Assembly: GCF_030813915.1 (NCBI RefSeq)
Contig: NZ_JAUSUJ010000013.1
Span: forward strand, 124,001 to 188,000
Length of the DNA stretch: 64,000 nt
Source: Rhodoplanes tepidamans
GTDB lineage: Bacteria > Pseudomonadota > Alphaproteobacteria > Rhizobiales > Xanthobacteraceae
Direction: 5' to 3'
In this document: positions 53,544 through 64,000 of the stretch, piece after piece
Numbering within the stretch: position 1 is the first letter of the stretch
How the letters are laid out: the number at the start of each line of letters is the position of its first letter
The notes under the pieces: model-generated
The model's input: the letters and a program-made list of their open reading frames with translations, nothing else
What the model was told of the DNA's origin: nothing
Databases searched by the model: none
Translations under genes and position numbers: made by a program

Positions 53544-54641
53544 TCAGCCGCGGGTGCGGCTGCGGATCATGTAGGTGTCGTAGTTGTACTCGGCGACCTG
53601 CCACCAGAAATACTCGTCGTTCCGGAACGCCTGCATGTCGGCCATCATGGTCTTGAACGTCTCGTTCTTGGCCCCGATCTCGGCCCACAGCTCGTTGGTG
53701 GCCTTGAAGCAGGCGTCGAGGATGTCGTTCGAGAACGGCCGCAGCTGGCCGCCGGAGGCGAGGATCTTGCGCAGGCCCTGCGGGTTGAGCGCGTCGTAGC
53801 GGGTGATCATGTAGTTGGTGGCGGCGTGTCCGGCGTTCAGCAGGATCGCCTGATAGGTCTTCGGCAGCTGGTTCCACTTGTCGAGATTGACCCAGCCGTG
53901 GACCATCGGGCCGCCTTCCCAGAAGCCCGGGTAGTAGTAATACGGAGCCACCTTGGCGAGGCCGAGCTTCTCGTCGTCGTAGGGGCCGACCCACTCGGCC
54001 GCGTCGATGGTGCCCTTCTCCAGCGCCGGGTAGACGTCCGGGCCGGCGAGCTGCTGCGGCACCACCCCGACCTTCTGCAGGACCTGGCCGGCGATGCCGC
54101 CGATGCGCATCTTGAGGCCCTGGAGATCGGCCGCGGTCTTGATCTCCTTGCGGAAGAAGCCGCCCATCTGGGCCCCGGTGTTGCCGATCGGGAAGCCGTA
54201 GACGTTGTACTTCTTGTAGAACTCGTTGAACTTCTCGTTGCCGCCGTTCTGGAACAGCCAGGCCGCCTGCTGGCGGGCGTTCAGCCCGAACGGCACCGCC
54301 GCGGCGATCGCGAAGGTCGGGTCCTTGCCGACGTAGTAGTACGACACCGAATGGCACATCTCGACCGTGCCGCCGGCCGTGGCGTCGAGCGCCTGCAGGC
54401 CGGGAACGATCTCGCCCGCGGCGAAGTGCTGGATCTGGAACTTGCCGTCCGTCATCTCGGCGACCTGCTTCACCAGCATCTCGCCCGCCCCGTAGAGCGT
54501 GTCGAGCGACTTCGGGAAGCTCGAGGTCATGCGCCACTTGATCTCCGGCATCGACTGGGCGACGGCCGGGGACGCAACCGTGCTGGCGACGGCGCCGGCC
54601 GAGCCGGCGGCGAGCGCGCCGAGGAACTGACGTCTCTTCAT
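53544..54641 (-). CDS. dctP: TRAP transporter substrate-binding protein, TakP-like
   Basis: A 365-residue periplasmic receptor. The N-terminal 'KRRQFLGALAAGSAGAV' is a Tat signal. Mature blocks 'EIKWRMTSSFPKSLDTLYGA', 'CHSVSYYYVGKDPTFAIAAA' and 'GTIDAAEWVGPYDDEKLGL' match the TakP (alpha-keto acid) group of DctP proteins. The 'GPYDDE' region normally coordinates a cation and the carboxylate. It is transcribed toward dctQM, an arrangement also seen elsewhere. A 2-oxo acid such as pyruvate is a likely ligand, not proved. Confidence 0.9.
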   Translation of the reverse strand: MKRRQFLGALAAGSAGAVASTVASPAVAQSMPEIKWRMTSSFPKSLDTLYGAGEMLVKQVAEMTDGKFQIQHFAAGEIVPGLQALDATAGGTVEMCHSVSYYYVGKDPTFAIAAAVPFGLNARQQAAWLFQNGGNEKFNEFYKKYNVYGFPIGNTGAQMGGFFRKEIKTAADLQGLKMRIGGIAGQVLQKVGVVPQQLAGPDVYPALEKGTIDAAEWVGPYDDEKLGLAKVAPYYYYPGFWEGGPMVHGWVNLDKWNQLPKTYQAILLNAGHAATNYMITRYDALNPQGLRKILASGGQLRPFSNDILDACFKATNELWAEIGAKNETFKTMMADMQAFRNDEYFWWQVAEYNYDTYMIRSRTRG

Positions 54642-54944
54642 CCTGGGTTTCCTCTCTGGACCGTGAGGCGGGGCTTCGGCGGCTTGAAAATCTCGCCGCG
54701 TGACGATTGGAACCCGCTCTAGCACACGGGGGCCGCGACGCAAGCGCGGCAGACGGCGGATCGCCCTCTCCCGGGCCGCCCCTCCCCCGGAGCGCCCCGG
54801 CGGCGCGCCCGGCCGGCCCGGTCCGGCCGCCGTGCCGCACCGCCAAAAGGAAACGGCCCGGGCGGCAGCACGCCCGGGCCGCGGTTTCGGGCCCCGGAGG
54901 GCCCGCCGGGCGCGCCGCGGCGCGCCCGGCACGGGGCGGCGCCG
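54642..54944. other. intergenic region between atoB and dctP, terminator inside
   Basis: No coding frame is convincing. It holds the atoB terminator and, nearer dctP, the promoter region of dctP with AGAGAGGAAACC (54644-54655) as its likely ribosome-binding site on the minus strand. Confidence 0.5.
54844..54881 (-). terminator. terminator of the ato operon
   Basis: CGGCCCGGGCG and CGCCCGGGCCG form a perfect 11-bp stem with a 6-nt loop; on the minus strand TTTCCTTTT follows. It lies about 64 nt past the atoB stop. Confidence 0.75.
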
Positions 54945-56129
<1,185 letters not shown>

Positions 56130-56223
56130 TCCTTACGGGAGTCTTCTTGGAGGCGGAGGCCCGCCGCGGACGCGGCGGGCCTCCTCGGGCGGGGCCGGTG
56201 GCACCCGGTCCCGCCGCGGGGTA

Positions 56224-57654
56224 TCACGCGTGCGGGGCCAGGATCCAGAGTAGGAAGAGTACCATCGGCACGTGGAACAGGAACTGGGTGAAGCAGAAGC
56301 CGACGATGTCACGCGCCTTGAGGCCGAGCACGCCGAGCAGCGGCAGCATCCAGAACGGGTTGATCAGGTTCGGCAGAGCCTCCGCAGCGTTGTAGGTGGA
56401 GACCGCCCAGCCCATGTGGGCGCCGAGATCCTTGGCCGCCTGCATCACGTAGGGCGCCTCGACGATCCACTTGCCGCCGCCCGACGGGACGAAGAAGCCG
56501 AGCACCGCCGAGTAGGCGCCGATCACCACCGGGAACGTGTCGACATTGGCGATCGACACGAAGAAGTCGGCGACGTGGTGCGCGAGGGTGACGCCGTCCG
56601 AGCCGGGCACCGCCGTCATCAGCGCGGCGACCGAGCCGTAGAACGGGAACTGCAGCAGGATGCCCGTCGTGCTCGGCACGGCGGCGGAGACGGCCTTGGT
56701 GAAGCTGTGGATGTTCCGGTGCAGCACCAGGCCGACCATCAGCAGGATGAAGTTGTAGGTGTTGAGGTTGCCGATGACCGACAGCGGGGCCTTGGCCATG
56801 AACTCGGTGACGACCCAGCCCAGCGCGATCACGCCGATCACGATCGGCAGGATCGTCGTGTATTCCGGCCACTCGCCGGGACGGCTCGCCTTGGTCTGCG
56901 ACACCGGCGCGTCGTGCGGATCGCAGCCCATGTCCTCGGCGGTGCGGGCATGGCGGCCCTTCGGCGCCGAGAAGTAGGCGATGGCGACCGAGACGATCGT
57001 GATGATGACGGCCATCGCGATCGAGTTCCACTTGAAGATGGTCTCCGACAGCGGGATCAGGCCGGTGATGTCGGAGATCGTCTTCGGCAGCGAGGCCGGA
57101 TTGGCCTGCAGCATGGCGGCCGACGAGGAGAGGCCGAGCGCCCAGGTGGCGCCGAGGCCGAGATAGGCAGCCGCGCCGGCGGCGCGGTAGTCCATCCGCA
57201 GCTCGGTGCGGCGGGCGAGCGCGCGGATCAGCAGGCCGCCGAGAACGAGGCTCAGCGCGTAGTTGATGTAGGACGCCATCATCGACACGAACGACACCCA
57301 GGCGACCGCGCCGGCGGCGGAGGTCGGCACGAGGGCGAGCTTGTCGATCAGCTTGGTGGCGGGCGGCGAGACGGCCAGCACGTAGCCGGTGATCACCACC
57401 ATGGCCATCTGCATGGTGAAGGGGATGAGCGTCCAGAAGCCGTTGCCGAAGCTCTTGGCGATGGCGACCGGCGAGGCGCCGGTCGCCAGGTTGCCGGCCG
57501 CGACGACGAGAACGGCGAAGATCACGAACACGAACGCGTCGGGGTACCACCGCTCGGCCCAGGCCGTGAACGAATGGGCCATGCGGGCGAGGACGCCCGC
57601 GCTCGTCTCGTCGACGTCCTGGACAGGGACGTTGCTGGTAGCTTCGATGGACAT
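56224..57654 (-). CDS. atoE: short-chain fatty acid transporter AtoE
   Basis: A 476-residue membrane protein with about ten to eleven helices of the AtoE/short-chain fatty acid transporter family. Blocks 'GFWTLIPFTMQMAMVVITGY', 'SYINYALSLVLGGLLIRALA' and 'FFVPSGGGKWIVEAPYVMQA' are characteristic. It imports acetoacetate, butyrate or similar acids. It sits between the CoA-transferase genes and atoB, with the order atoD-atoA-atoE-atoB as in E. coli. GATCGGAGACAGAC precedes its ATG. Confidence 0.95.
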   Translation of the reverse strand: MSIEATSNVPVQDVDETSAGVLARMAHSFTAWAERWYPDAFVFVIFAVLVVAAGNLATGASPVAIAKSFGNGFWTLIPFTMQMAMVVITGYVLAVSPPATKLIDKLALVPTSAAGAVAWVSFVSMMASYINYALSLVLGGLLIRALARRTELRMDYRAAGAAAYLGLGATWALGLSSSAAMLQANPASLPKTISDITGLIPLSETIFKWNSIAMAVIITIVSVAIAYFSAPKGRHARTAEDMGCDPHDAPVSQTKASRPGEWPEYTTILPIVIGVIALGWVVTEFMAKAPLSVIGNLNTYNFILLMVGLVLHRNIHSFTKAVSAAVPSTTGILLQFPFYGSVAALMTAVPGSDGVTLAHHVADFFVSIANVDTFPVVIGAYSAVLGFFVPSGGGKWIVEAPYVMQAAKDLGAHMGWAVSTYNAAEALPNLINPFWMLPLLGVLGLKARDIVGFCFTQFLFHVPMVLFLLWILAPHA

Positions 57655-57689
57655 GTCTGTCTCCGATCGATGTCCGGTTGCGCCTGTCG

Positions 57690-58346
57690 TCAGGCGGCGA
57701 GCTGCATGGTGGGAACCGTGGCGGGAACGATCAGGCGGGCCTCGGTGGCGGCGACGACCTGCTCGACCGTGACGCCGTCGGCGACCTCGAGCAGGACGAG
57801 CCCCTCGTCGGTCGGCTGGATCACGGCGAGCTCGGTGACGACGAGATCGACGCGCCGTACCGAGGTGAGCGGCAGGTTGCACTTCTTCAGGATCTTCGGC
57901 GCGCCCTTGGCCGTGTGGGTCATGGCGACGATGACGCGCTTGGCGCCGGAGACCAGATCCATGGCGCCGCCCATGCCGGGCACCATCTTGCCCGGCACCA
58001 TCCAGTTGGCGAGCTGACCGGCCTCGTCGACCTGCAGGCCGCCCAGCACGGTGACGTCGAGATGGCCGCCGCGGATCAGGCAGAACGAGGTGACGCTGTC
58101 GAACGCGCCGGCGCCCGGGATGATGCTGGTCGGGGTGCCGCCGGCGTCGGTGAGCGCGTCGGCCGCGACGCCCGGCTCGGGCAGCGGCTGCATGCCGATG
58201 ACGCCGTTCTCCGACTGGAAGAACACCTGGATGCCGGCCGGCAGATACTTGGTCACCAGCGTCGGCAGGCCGATGCCGAGATTGACCAGGTTGCCGTCCT
58301 TCAGCTCCTGGGCGACGCGCTTGGCGATGATGGTCTTCTCGTCCAT
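57690..58346 (-). CDS. atoA: 3-oxoacid/acetoacetate CoA-transferase subunit B
   Basis: A 218-residue CoA-transferase beta subunit. The active-site Glu is E46 in 'FFQSENGVIGMQP'. 'LVNLGIGLPTLVTKYLPAG' opens the family domain, and 'GGHLDVTVLGGLQVDEAGQL' and 'GMGGAMDLVSGAKRVIVAM' follow. With subunit A it transfers CoA from acetyl- or succinyl-CoA to acetoacetate. It directly follows subunit A (1-nt gap). The symbol scoB is equally used. Confidence 0.94.
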   Translation of the reverse strand: MDEKTIIAKRVAQELKDGNLVNLGIGLPTLVTKYLPAGIQVFFQSENGVIGMQPLPEPGVAADALTDAGGTPTSIIPGAGAFDSVTSFCLIRGGHLDVTVLGGLQVDEAGQLANWMVPGKMVPGMGGAMDLVSGAKRVIVAMTHTAKGAPKILKKCNLPLTSVRRVDLVVTELAVIQPTDEGLVLLEVADGVTVEQVVAATEARLIVPATVPTMQLAA

Positions 58347-58347
58347 G

Positions 58348-59001
58348 TCAGTTGCTCCGGGCGACGAGGTGATCGACGACGACGCTGACGGTCTCGACCT
58401 GATCGGGCGGGATGAGACCGACCGGCACGATCTCGCCGGCCTCGGCGATCACGGTGTCGGCGGCGAGCGCCATCACCGGATTGAAGTTGCGCGCGGTGAG
58501 CTCGTAGGAGAGGTTGCCGTAGTAGTCGGCCCGCCAGGCGCTGATCAGCGCGAAGTCGGCGCGCAGCGGCTCCTCGACCAGGAAGGTCTTGCCCTTCACG
58601 TCGATGGTCTGCTTGCCTTCGGCCACCGTGGTGCCGACGCCGGTCGCGGTGAGGACGCCGCCGAGCCCGGCGCCGCCGGCGCGGATGCGCTCGGCGAGCG
58701 TGCCCTGCGGCACCAGCTCGACCTCGATCTGGCCGTCGATCATCTGCTTCTGGGTCTCGGGGTTGAGGCCGATATGCGAGGCGACCAGCCGCTTCACGGC
58801 ACCGGCGCGGATCAGCTTGCCGATGTCGACACCGGGACGCGCCGTGTCGTTGGCGATGATGGTGAGATCCTTGCGGCCCTGGCGGACCAGCTCGTCGATC
58901 AGGCGGTGGGGCGACCCGACACCCATGAATCCCCCGATCATCAGCGTCGCGCCGTCGGGAATCTTCGCGACCGCCTGTTCGAGGGCGGTGACCTTGGACA
59001 T
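58348..59001 (-). CDS. atoD: 3-oxoacid/acetoacetate CoA-transferase subunit A
   Basis: A 217-residue CoA-transferase alpha subunit. 'GATLMIGGFMGVGSPHRLID' and 'RKDLTIIANDTARPGVDIG' are the family signature, and 'YEVELVPQG'-type 'VELVPQGTLAERIRAGGAGL' follows. It heads the ato operon, about 85-96 nt downstream of the sigma-54 promoter, with GAAAGGGA before its ATG. Pairs with atoA. Confidence 0.94.
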   Translation of the reverse strand: MSKVTALEQAVAKIPDGATLMIGGFMGVGSPHRLIDELVRQGRKDLTIIANDTARPGVDIGKLIRAGAVKRLVASHIGLNPETQKQMIDGQIEVELVPQGTLAERIRAGGAGLGGVLTATGVGTTVAEGKQTIDVKGKTFLVEEPLRADFALISAWRADYYGNLSYELTARNFNPVMALAADTVIAEAGEIVPVGLIPPDQVETVSVVVDHLVARSN

Positions 59002-59096
59002 GACGAATCCCTTTCGTTGAAGTCATCCGGGCGCCGGATCGCCGTCGCGGGGCCGCGGCGGCGGGCGCGCCGGAAGCGTGCCACGTGGCCTGTTCC

Positions 59097-59111
59097 GCAA
59101 GCCCCGTGCCA
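59097..59111 (-). promoter_or_regulatory. sigma-54 promoter of the ato operon
   Basis: The minus strand reads TGGCACGGGGCTTGC, a full match to the sigma-54 consensus (TGGCACG-N4-TTGC) with the invariant GG and GC 10 nt apart. Transcription should start near 59085, giving an 84-nt leader before atoD. A sigma-54 response regulator (AtoC) is encoded by the divergent operon. Confidence 0.88.
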
Positions 59112-59198
59112 CGTGAGGAAACGCCCGTCCTGCAAGGCTTCCCGCGATTGCTGCGGCGCAGCACCGGTCCGCTCGGCACGCGCAGTTCTGTTCACGGC

Positions 59199-59216
59199 TG
59201 CGCAAGATCTTGCGCA
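59199..59216. promoter_or_regulatory. 18-bp perfect palindrome, probable AtoC binding site
   Basis: TGCGCAAGA followed by its complement TCTTGCGCA is a perfect dyad with no spacer. Its centre is about 100 bp upstream of the sigma-54 promoter, a usual distance for an enhancer-binding protein site. A shorter palindrome at 59150-59162 may be a second site. Confidence 0.65.
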
Positions 59217-59364
59217 CCCTCGGGCGCGCCTTGCGTAGTTGTCCGCATGTCGTTCGAAGCGCATGTCCGCATCCGAAACATCACGACTTGCGGCCCCGGG
59301 ATCGCAGCGCAATAAGAGCCCTTCCAAACACGGCGCCGAACGGTGCCGACCCCCGAGGCGTCCC

Positions 59365-61217
59365 GTGCGTCTGCTCGAACTTCGCCGCCTGTTTCCCGTG
59401 CGGACGCTGCGCGTCCGCCTGATGCTGACCTCGCTCCTGGTGGTCGCGCTGCCGATCGCCATCGTCGGCGTGGCGCTGGAGCGCGAGGGCCGGCAGGCGC
59501 TGCGCAGCGAGAAGGAGGACAAGCTCTTCGCGCTGGCGCGGGTGCTCGATCTCGAGCTCGGCCCCGGCGGCTACGACGCGCTGATCGCCGACCTGCCGAC
59601 CGGCTGGACCGATCGCGCCGCGGCGATCCGGCATCTCAACCGCAAGCTCGCGCCGGCCACCGACCGGGTCGCCGACGCGGCGCCCGGCGTCGGCGTCGGT
59701 TATTATTCGCGGCGGCTCGACGCGATCGTCACCTACGGCCCGAGCCGCGACCACGCCAACACGGTCGGCCTGTCGATCCCGGAGGATCATCCGGGCCGCG
59801 ACGTGATGGCGACCAAGGTGCCGCGCGCCGAGGCCGGCACGCTGGTGCGCGGGCCGATCCTCAACGCCATGCTGCCGATCATCCGCGACGGCGAGGCGAT
59901 CGGCTACATCTGGTCGAACGAGTTCTCGTCCGCCATCGAGGCGCAGGCCAGCGCCATCGACCTCGCCGTGGTGGTGGCGAGCGTCGGCGGGCTCGTCGTC
60001 GCCTTCGGCATCATCAGCGTGCTGTCGCGTCGACTGTCGCGCGAGGTCGGCGTGATCGTGCACGGGCTCGCGGCGATGAAGCGCGATCTCCGACGGCCGA
60101 TCCCGGCGCTGCGCGACGAGCTCGGCGAGATCGTCGAGGCGATCAACGGCATGGCGAAGGCGCTCAACGACGCGCGCTCGCTCAACGAGAACATCCTGGC
60201 GAGCGTCGCCGACGCGATCGTCGCGGTCGATCTCGAGGGGCGCGTCACCGCCGTGAACCCGGCGGCCGAGCATCTCTACGGCGTCACCTCGGCGGAGGTG
60301 ATCGGAAAGCCCTATCGCAGCCTCTTCCCCAAGGAGGCGAGGCTGGACAGCGTGCTGCTCGACACGCTCCAGACCGGCCGGGTGCACGCCGCCGTGACGA
60401 TCGACCTGCCGCGCGCCGAGCAGACGCTGCGCATCAACGCGACGTCGAGCGTGCTGCGCGACGGCGACGGCAAGCGCATCGGCGCCGTCGTCGTGCTGAA
60501 GGACGTGAGCGAGCGCGAGCGCCTGATGGTGCAGGTGATGCGGGCCGACCGCCTCGCCGCGCTCGGCGAGCTCACCGCCGGCATCGCCCACGAGGTGCGC
60601 AACCCGCTCACCTCGATCCGCGGCTTCATCCAGTATCTCGACGAGTGCGAGAGCCTGGAGGAGTGGCGCGCCTACGGGCCGCTGATCATCCGCCAGGTCG
60701 ACAGCCTCAACCACCTGGTCGGCGAGCTGCTGGCCTTCGGCCGGCCGCAGCCGCCCCGCATCGCCACCGTGGACGTGCCGCAGCTGATCAAGGAGATGGC
60801 GTTCCTGGCGCGCGGCAAGTCGGACGCGCGGATCGAGCTCGCCTGCGACGGCAGCTTCCCGACCATCGAGGCGGACGGCGAGGCGCTGAAGCAGGCGCTC
60901 CTCAATCTGATCATCAACGCCATCCAGGCGATCCCGGACGGCGGCACCGTGACGGTCTCGACCCGCACCGAGGGCGAGCACGTCGCCATCGTGGTCAAGG
61001 ACGACGGCGTCGGCGTCGCGCCGGAAAACCTCGACAAGGTCTTCGACCCGTTCTTCTCCACCAAGCCGTCCGGCACCGGCCTCGGCCTCGCCATGGTCCA
61101 CCGCATCGTCGATGCCCATGGCGGCGTGATCACGATCGACAGCGCGCCCGGCAAGGGCACCGTGGTCGAGATCCGGCTGCCGATCGTCCACCACGACCAG
61201 ACCCCCGAGCCCGTCTC

Positions 61218-61221
<4 letters not shown>
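59365..61221 (+). CDS. atoS: sensor histidine kinase AtoS
   Basis: A 618-residue inner-membrane sensor kinase. Helix 1 (about 17-37) and helix 2 (about 197-219) enclose a periplasmic sensing domain. HAMP (220-273), PAS (275-385), a HisKA domain with phospho-accepting H409 in 'GELTAGIAHEVRNPLTSIRG', and an HATPase domain with 'GTGLGLAMVHRIVDAHGG' follow. The H-box matches AtoS of E. coli closely. GTG 59365 is chosen from the GAGGCG about 6 nt upstream; ATG 59239 would extend it into the promoter. The stop overlaps atoC (ATGA). Confidence 0.9.
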
Positions 61222-62633
<1,412 letters not shown>

Positions 62634-62780
62634 CCGTCGTCGTCATTGCGGGGCGCGGCGAAGCCGCGCGCCGGGACTCCATGTTCCCTGTACCGGCGGC
62701 TCACGACGGTCCGGGCGTACGGGTCGCCGGCCAGCGCCATGCAGCGCGCGCCCGGGACGACCGGGGTCCCGGTTCAGCGG

Positions 62781-62825
62781 CCGGTCGGAGCGTCACCTGT
62801 CGGAGCGTCACCCGTCAGAGCGTCA
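62781..62825. repeat. three 15-bp tandem repeats at the end of the zinc-ribbon gene
   Basis: CCGGTCGGAGCGTCA, CCTGTCGGAGCGTCA and CCCGTCAGAGCGTCA lie head to tail. The stop codon of the zinc-ribbon gene falls in the third copy, made by the one base that differs (TCAGA in place of TCGGA). Read through, the other copies would continue with further VTLR-type residues. Confidence 0.7.
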
Positions 62826-63021
62826 CCTGGGCGTGGCCGCAGTCCTTGCAGGTGTAGCGCACCCGGTTCTGCCCCTTGGGGGCCGACACCTTGTTGACGG
62901 CGCCGCACTTGCCGCACACCGCGTCGATCCGGGTGTCACCCTGCTTGATGGTGAGGCCGCGACGCTCGATCGCCTCCCGCACCAGGCGCTCGGTCTCCTC
63001 GCGCATCGCCTGCTTCGACAT
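62815..63021 (-). CDS. small zinc-ribbon protein
   Basis: A 68-residue protein. An N-terminal helix (1-30, 'EETERLVREAIERRGL') is followed by a zinc ribbon with 'CGKCG' (residues about 37-41) and 'CKDCG' (about 59-63). No other motif is recognised. Such proteins may bind DNA, RNA or zinc; function unknown. The stop codon is inside a tandem repeat, so length may vary between strains. It is divergent from the Fic gene. Confidence 0.65.
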   Translation of the reverse strand: MSKQAMREETERLVREAIERRGLTIKQGDTRIDAVCGKCGAVNKVSAPKGQNRVRYTCKDCGHAQVTL

Positions 63022-63158
63022 GTCACCCCGTTCTCGGCTGTTCGTGCTCGCCGGCAGGAGTAGACCGGGAGTCGGCGGGGGGCAAGCCGGCCCGGGCACA
63101 GGGCGCCATTTCTCTCGGAGGGTTGACCACGGGGCACAGCATCGGCCGAGTCGGAATG

Positions 63159-63218
63159 AAAGGCAGCCTTGCATATGGAAGACCAAGGCCCCCATATTAA
63201 AGGCTGCCTTTAATATGG
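63159..63218. promoter_or_regulatory. two operator-like palindromes before the Fic gene
   Basis: A 27-bp perfect palindrome spans 63192-63218: CCATATTAAAGGC, a central T, then GCCTTTAATATGG. A related copy, GGC-A-GCC centred (63159-63170 with AAAGGCAGCCTT), begins a 20-bp segment (63159-63178) that matches 63199-63218 at 17 of 20 positions, 40 bp apart. The palindrome ends 15 bp before the Fic ATG, so a bound repressor would block transcription or translation. Confidence 0.7.
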
Positions 63219-63233
63219 ACGACATGCCGGCCC

Positions 63234-64000
63234 ATGCGTAAGGCTGACGATCATAGCGAAGCCGGCCCCGCGTCTCCGGGTCGATCGGGCCGCTGGGTGC
63301 GGCAGCCCGCGGGATACCGCGCTTTCGTTCCGGCGCCGCTGCCGCCCGCTCCGCCCGTGCGGATCGATGCCCCGCTGCAGCGGCTCCTGTCCGAGGCGGA
63401 CCTCGCGATGGGCCGGCTCGACGGTTCGATCCAGATCCTGCCGAATCCCGACCTGTTCGTCTTCATGTATGTCCGCAAGGAAGCGGTGCTCTCCAGCCAG
63501 ATCGAAGGGACCCAGAGCTCGCTCCAGGACCTGCTGGCGGCCGAAGCGAGCATTTTCGGGCCGGAGCACCCCAGCGACGTCGACGAGGTGATCAACTACG
63601 TCGCCGCCATGAACCACGGGCTCGGGCGGCTCGCCGAGCTGCCCGTATCGGCCCGGCTCATCCGCGAGATCCACGAGCGCCTGCTGCATGGCGTCCGCGG
63701 TGCGCACCTGACGCCCGGCGAGTTGCGGCGCTCGCAGAACTGGATCGGCCCGGGCGGCTGCACGCTGGCCGAGGCGACCTTCGTGCCGCCACCGCCGCAC
63801 GAAGTACCGGAGGCGCTCGGCGCCCTGGAACGGTTTCTCCACGCCGGCGACGACCTGCCTCTGCTGATCAAGATCGGGCTCGCGCACGCCCAGTTCGAGA
63901 CCATCCATCCGTTCCTCGACGGCAACGGCCGCGTCGGCCGCCTCCTGGTGACCTTCCTGCTGTGCGAGAAGGGCGTGCTGCGAAAGCCCGTGCTCTACCT
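63234..64000 (+). CDS. Fic family protein, 3' end cut by window edge
   Basis: The first 255 residues are visible. The N-terminal Fic_N region holds 'SSQIEG' (S87-S88-Q-I-E91-G92), fitting the inhibitory (S/T)xxxE(G/N) motif of class II/III Fic proteins. The Fic core has the catalytic '[12 protein letters not shown]' with H225, so it should transfer AMP (or a related group) to a protein hydroxyl when the inhibitory helix is displaced. A proline-rich leader (1-45) precedes the domain. The missing C-terminus often carries a winged helix. A partner antitoxin gene is not visible. It could be a Fic toxin or a housekeeping AMPylator; the operator palindromes suggest autoregulation. Confidence 0.88.
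   Translation, partial: MRKADDHSEAGPASPGRSGRWVRQPAGYRAFVPAPLPPAPPVRIDAPLQRLLSEADLAMGRLDGSIQILPNPDLFVFMYVRKEAVLSSQIEGTQSSLQDLLAAEASIFGPEHPSDVDEVINYVAAMNHGLGRLAELPVSARLIREIHERLLHGVRGAHLTPGELRRSQNWIGPGGCTLAEATFVPPPPHEVPEALGALERFLHAGDDLPLLIKIGLAHAQFETIHPFLDGNGRVGRLLVTFLLCEKGVLRKPVLY

Larger units (their letters stand above)
59002..59364. promoter_or_regulatory. divergent atoD/atoS control region
   Basis: No gene lies here. It contains the sigma-54 promoter for atoD, a weaker GG-N10-GC match at 59069-59083 on the same strand, the short inverted repeat GCTGCG-G-CGCAGC (59150-59162), an 18-bp perfect palindrome (59199-59216), and GAGGCG (59354-59359), the atoS ribosome-binding site. No separate sigma-70-type promoter for atoSC can be read with confidence. 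Confidence 0.6.

Noticed and set aside
62641-62774. possible sixth copy of the GTCATTCC palindrome after atoC
   Set aside because: Only one arm (GTCATTGCGGGGCGCGG) is recognisable; no matching right arm was found, so it is at most a decayed copy.

Overview
The window is very GC-rich (roughly 70%), gene-dense DNA. The hopanoid genes hpnAIJKL, several TctC-type binding proteins, a cyd operon with a CydP-like gene, and short intergenic palindromes of the kind common in Bradyrhizobium relatives suggest an alphaproteobacterium of the Hyphomicrobiales (Xanthobacteraceae/Nitrobacteraceae-like; genus not determined). I see no rRNA, tRNA, CRISPR array, insertion sequence or prophage. About 55 protein genes are supported. 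Only the last one (a Fic protein) is cut by the window edge.

Layout. 0-3.4 kb: an orphan PAS-like/zinc-ribbon gene, molybdate transporter genes modBC (no modA beside them) preceded by a 21-codon leader-like ORF, and a secreted Gly/Tyr-rich protein. 3.4-6.5 kb: a gamma-glutamyltransferase-family enzyme divergent from a TctC-type binding protein. 6.5-11.5 kb: a cytochrome bd operon (cydP-cydA-cydB-cydX-ybgE) divergent from a sigma-54 activator with a Cys-rich PAS domain; a GG-N10-GC sigma-54 promoter precedes the operon. 11.5-15.2 kb: TctC, a TcuA-like flavoprotein and a GntR regulator with a perfect inverted repeat between the last two.

15.9-34.9 kb is a surface-glycan region. It holds two themes: (i) a set resembling the mycobacterial/Azorhizobium polyprenyl-phosphate-D-arabinofuranose pathway (HAD-UbiA fusion, GtrA, DprE1, DprE2, and a GT-C-like orphan membrane protein), and (ii) ADP-heptose synthesis and transfer (gmhA, a gmhB-like fusion, hldE, hldD, waaF), with manC and putative export or flippase proteins.

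35-39.5 kb: an Ldh-family dehydrogenase with a complete tctCBA transporter. 39.7-47.9 kb: a secreted protein of unknown function and a hopanoid-modification cluster (hpnA, hpnK, hpnJ, hpnI, hpnL) followed by an outer-membrane-like protein. 48-54.6 kb: an L,D-transpeptidase, a DUF971 protein, moaA, and a TRAP transporter (dctQM convergent with dctP). 54.9-62.6 kb: an acetoacetate/short-chain fatty-acid operon (atoD-atoA-atoE-atoB) divergent from its AtoSC two-component pair; the operon has a consensus sigma-54 promoter and an upstream 18-bp perfect palindrome. 62.8-64 kb: a zinc-ribbon small protein and a Fic gene whose start is preceded by a 27-bp perfect palindrome.

The strongest observations are the near-complete D-arabinofuranose donor module, including a DprE1 with Ala at the position of mycobacterial Cys387; two matched sigma-54 circuits with readable promoters; and the operator-like palindromes before the Fic gene.
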